64,000 nt of DNA from Clostridia bacterium (GTDB taxonomy: Bacteria; Bacillota; Clostridia; Christensenellales; CAG-138): NCBI GenBank assembly GCA_017394835.1, contig JAFPXD010000046.1, forward strand, positions 1 through 64,000, in the 5' to 3' direction. Shown here one piece after another: positions 61,817-64,000 of this stretch (within the stretch, counting starts at the first letter, position 1; each line of letters begins with the position of its first letter). The translations under genes were made by a program, and so were the position numbers. The notes beneath the pieces are model-generated. The model worked only from the letters and a program-made list of their open reading frames with translations. It did no database searches and was not told the origin of the DNA.

Positions 61817-63118
61817 TCAGTCGTCATCATCGTCGTAATCTTCTTCGTCGCTGCCGAACTCGAACGAGGCGCCCTTTCCCGCAATGGCGGAGACTGCCCA
61901 GCGGAGCACGGGGATCAGTATGAACGCGACCCAGGTGGGGTGCCAAATGCCGAACATCAGGCCGACGAAGAGATAACCGCCCACTATCAGCAGCTCCCAG
62001 GGGAAGCGCTCAAGCCACCTTATGCCGACGTTTTTCTGCACGGAGCCCGCTATCGAGGAGAACATGGGCACGGTGAGGTAGAGCAGCCAGCCGACCTTCC
62101 ACGCGGTCTCGCCGAACGCAAAGCCCAGCGCCACGTAGGCCACGGTCACAATAACGGCATAGATCCCGGTAAGACGCGGGCGGCTGCCGCTTTTGCGGAT
62201 GGCGGCGGAAACGGCGTAATAGAGGGGGATCGCCAGCAGCATGAGCCAGAGAGGATGCCAGAGCTTGTAGATGTAGCCCAGCACACAGTAGCCGGCGGTT
62301 ATGACCACGGGCACCACCACGTCAAGGGCGTTAAAGCCGTTCCTGCGGATGGCGGAGCCGACGCTGTAATAGACGGGGATGGTGAGGAAGAGCAGCCATG
62401 CGGGGTGCCACCAGTTCTTAAGGAAGCCGAGCAGCAGGAACACGCCCGTGACGAGCACCGCGTAGGGGAAGCCGCCTATTTCGCCCCGGCGCTCCGTCTT
62501 GGGCTCCGACCAAGAATCGACGACGGTCTTTCTGCCGGTTTCGTCTATCACTACGGTGCGCCACATGCCGTTGGGCCTTTGCTTCTTATAAACAGCCTTG
62601 CGCTTGCCGCGGCTCTTTTCCCATTTGGCGAAAAGCCGTTCGCCGCTCATGGTGAAGTAAACGCCCTCGTCGGTCATCTCGATATCCTCAATATCGTTTA
62701 CACAGGTATTGATATCGGGATCGCCGCTCCCCATATCGACCCTCTCGCCGTCGCTGCCGTCGTGAACGTGTATCCCGTCCCAGCCGACGTGCACCTTGGA
62801 GCCGTCGTCGTCCGTAACGTTTATGCCTTCGCGGAAGCTGATGTGCACCTCCTGACGGGGAGCTTCCGCGCGGGGCGCTTCCTTTACCTCCTCGGGTTCG
62901 GGACGGGGGATCTCCTCTTCAGTAGCAAGGAGCGTGTCGAGCGATACTCCGTACAGGCGCGAGAGCATTATAAGGTTATCCGTATCGGGGGAGGATTCCG
63001 CCCTTTCCCATTTACTTACCGCCTGGCGGGAGATGCCGAGCTTTTCGGCGAGCTCCTCCTGCGAGTAGCCGTGCGCCTTGCGCATTTTGATGAGTCTGTC
63101 CGCTATCTCGATGTTCAT
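61817..63118 (-). CDS. XRE-type HTH protein with C-terminal polytopic membrane domain
   Basis: The start at 63118 (MNIEIADRLIKMRKAHGYSQEEL) is set by the conserved HTH and GAAAGGAACC. The 433-residue protein has an HTH_3 domain (1-60, 'GYSQEELAEKLGISRQAVSKWERAESSPDTDNL'), an acidic middle with short beta-strands ('DDDGSKVHVGWDGIHVHD'), then about eight hydrophobic segments (about 230-415) with repeated 'WHP.WL..L.IP.YY' units, and an acidic tail of Asp and Glu. It may be a membrane-tethered regulator. The tail encodes GAC/GAT/GAA repeats. Confidence 0.82.
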   Translation of the reverse strand: MNIEIADRLIKMRKAHGYSQEELAEKLGISRQAVSKWERAESSPDTDNLIMLSRLYGVSLDTLLATEEEIPRPEPEEVKEAPRAEAPRQEVHISFREGINVTDDDGSKVHVGWDGIHVHDGSDGERVDMGSGDPDINTCVNDIEDIEMTDEGVYFTMSGERLFAKWEKSRGKRKAVYKKQRPNGMWRTVVIDETGRKTVVDSWSEPKTERRGEIGGFPYAVLVTGVFLLLGFLKNWWHPAWLLFLTIPVYYSVGSAIRRNGFNALDVVVPVVITAGYCVLGYIYKLWHPLWLMLLAIPLYYAVSAAIRKSGSRPRLTGIYAVIVTVAYVALGFAFGETAWKVGWLLYLTVPMFSSIAGSVQKNVGIRWLERFPWELLIVGGYLFVGLMFGIWHPTWVAFILIPVLRWAVSAIAGKGASFEFGSDEEDYDDDDD

Positions 63119-63270
63119 GTTGATTGGTTCCTTTCGGTTTTTTGTTGACCTGATGATACCCGATAACGCTTCGGTTGCGCAAGCAATTCTGCTTTTCAAA
63201 TTATACTCCCGGGGCGGTTTTTTTGTCAACTATCGGTTGCAAAGCGGTTTTTTGCATGTAAAAAACAAAA

Positions 63271-63300
63271 AAAACCGCGGGGCATAGGCCCCGCGGTTTT
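63271..63300 (-). terminator. Terminator of the dockerin gene
   Basis: AAAACCGCGGGGC and GCCCCGCGGTTTT pair with a short loop, followed on the minus strand by TTTTTTTGTTTTTT. Very strong. Confidence 0.92.
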
Positions 63301-63310
63301 GCGATCGGCC

Positions 63311-64000
63311 TCAGCCGAGCATGTAGGAGTAAAGAGCGGAAAGGTCCGCTGCGTTGAGCACGCCGTCGCCGTTCATATCGCCGTTGATGATGCCCTGCGG
63401 GGAAACCGCGCCTGCGCTCATGCAGTAGGCGGCCGCGAGGGTTATATCGGCGGAATCCAATACGCCGTCGCAGTTAACATCGCCGACGGTTATCGTGGGA
63501 GTGACGGATTCTTCCTCCATTACAACGGTAACGGAGGTGTCCTGATAGACCGGCGCGCCGGTGTATTCCATACCGTTCACGTAGAAGACGTAGCTGAAGC
63601 CCGCGGGAGCGGTGGGAAGGGGAATGGTCTCTCCCGCGACTATCTCGAGGCTGCCCGTGTAATCGCCCGTGAAGGTGACGGTTACGGACTGGTTCGCGCC
63701 GACGATGCGTACCGTAACGGTGCCGAACGCCATGCCGTCATAGCAGACGGTGAGCACGTAAGTCCCGTTCACGGAGCCGTCGAATGCGGGCGCCCAGGAA
63801 TAGCTGATGTGACTGCTGGTCCAGGAGACCGTGGTCGCGGTCGCGGAGCGGGAGGAGCGGTAGCTGATGGAGGTGCCCGCCATTATGTCGCTCATGCCGA
63901 AGTTTTCGGTATTCTCCGCAATATAGTAGGTGGAGCCGGTAAGCGCCGCCTGTGCAACGGAGGGAGCGTAGAGATAGCAGGTGCCGCTCGTGGTGGAAAG
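63311..64000 (-). CDS. Secreted dockerin-bearing protein (5' partial, runs off the window)
   Basis: The frame is open to the window end, so the N-terminus is missing. The visible 229 residues hold beta-rich Thr/Ser/Tyr segments ('SYSWAPAFDGSVNGTYVLTV', 'VTVTFTGDYTGSLEIVAGETIPLP') and a C-terminal type I dockerin: two F-hand calcium loops, 'GDVNCDGVLDSADITLAAAY' and 'GDMNGDGVLNAADLSALYSY'. Dockerins bind cohesins; the MACPF protein at the other window edge carries two cohesin-like domains. The rest of the protein is not recognised. GC-rich codons match the core genome. Confidence 0.85.
   Translation of the reverse strand, partial: LSTTSGTCYLYAPSVAQAALTGSTYYIAENTENFGMSDIMAGTSISYRSSRSATATTVSWTSSHISYSWAPAFDGSVNGTYVLTVCYDGMAFGTVTVRIVGANQSVTVTFTGDYTGSLEIVAGETIPLPTAPAGFSYVFYVNGMEYTGAPVYQDTSVTVVMEEESVTPTITVGDVNCDGVLDSADITLAAAYCMSAGAVSPQGIINGDMNGDGVLNAADLSALYSYMLG

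Overview
The window looks like the chromosome of an uncultured gut-type Clostridia bacterium (Oscillospirales/Christensenellales-like). I base this on the moderately GC-rich, GC-ending codon use, Gram-positive lipoproteins and surface proteins, a cohesin protein at one edge and a dockerin protein at the other, the ZapA-U32 peptidase-MutS2 gene order, and TnpX/TnpV/TnpW-type mobile elements. This is inferred from gene content; there is no rRNA in the window.

Layout. 0-14.4 kb holds a 5'-truncated secreted protein with two cohesin-like domains, a MACPF (perforin) domain and an RETTG repeat tail; an M15 peptidase; YunG and AIM24 family proteins; a DUF4352 lipoprotein; an operon of a Ser/Thr kinase with two paralogous HTH proteins; an MFS exporter; a STAS operon; and a NERD protein. 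14.4-30.9 kb lies between two 107-bp direct repeats, each starting with a copy of the 3' end of tRNA-Gly. It carries TnpV, a LytS-type two-component system, DUF3592, a truncated prephenate-dehydratase-like lipoprotein, CstA, a 2249-residue beta-helix/Cna_B surface protein followed by a 41-residue peptide, a DUF3089 hydrolase, a HAD phosphatase and relics of a VapE-like protein and a serine recombinase.

30.9-34.3 kb is an AT-richer cargo patch: a RES-domain protein that replaced a 9-bp spacer in a duplicated TnpV leader, a small membrane protein, a second TnpV and a DUF2971 protein. 34.3-39.9 kb is a VanRS-like regulon (response regulator, kinase, membrane protein, GT39-like protein, VanY carboxypeptidase). 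Its three promoters share ACAAC boxes spaced at 11 bp, and its last two genes have hairpins that can bury the ribosome binding site. 39.9-45.2 kb is an AT-rich pair: an AlbA_2/Schlafen-type regulator and an 1173-residue protein with a nuclease-like N-terminus and a degenerate STAND-like middle, a candidate defence system. 45.5-47.1 kb is an ECF sigma/anti-sigma pair.

47.3-51.8 kb is an integrative mobilizable element: LexA-like repressor, zinc ribbon protein, a candidate structured RNA, an oriT-like palindrome region, MobC, ParB, TnpW and a large serine recombinase. It ends at the 3' end of tRNA-Gly(TCC), the last gene of a six-tRNA cluster. 52.5-64 kb is mostly housekeeping: a D-serine dehydratase-Nudix fusion, an AlkD-like protein, MutS2, U32 peptidase, ZapA, an HTH-membrane protein and a 3'-complete dockerin protein that runs off the window.

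The strongest candidates for something new are the regulated hairpins of the VanY regulon, the MACPF-cohesin protein, the AlbA_2/STAND-like pair and the RES insertion.
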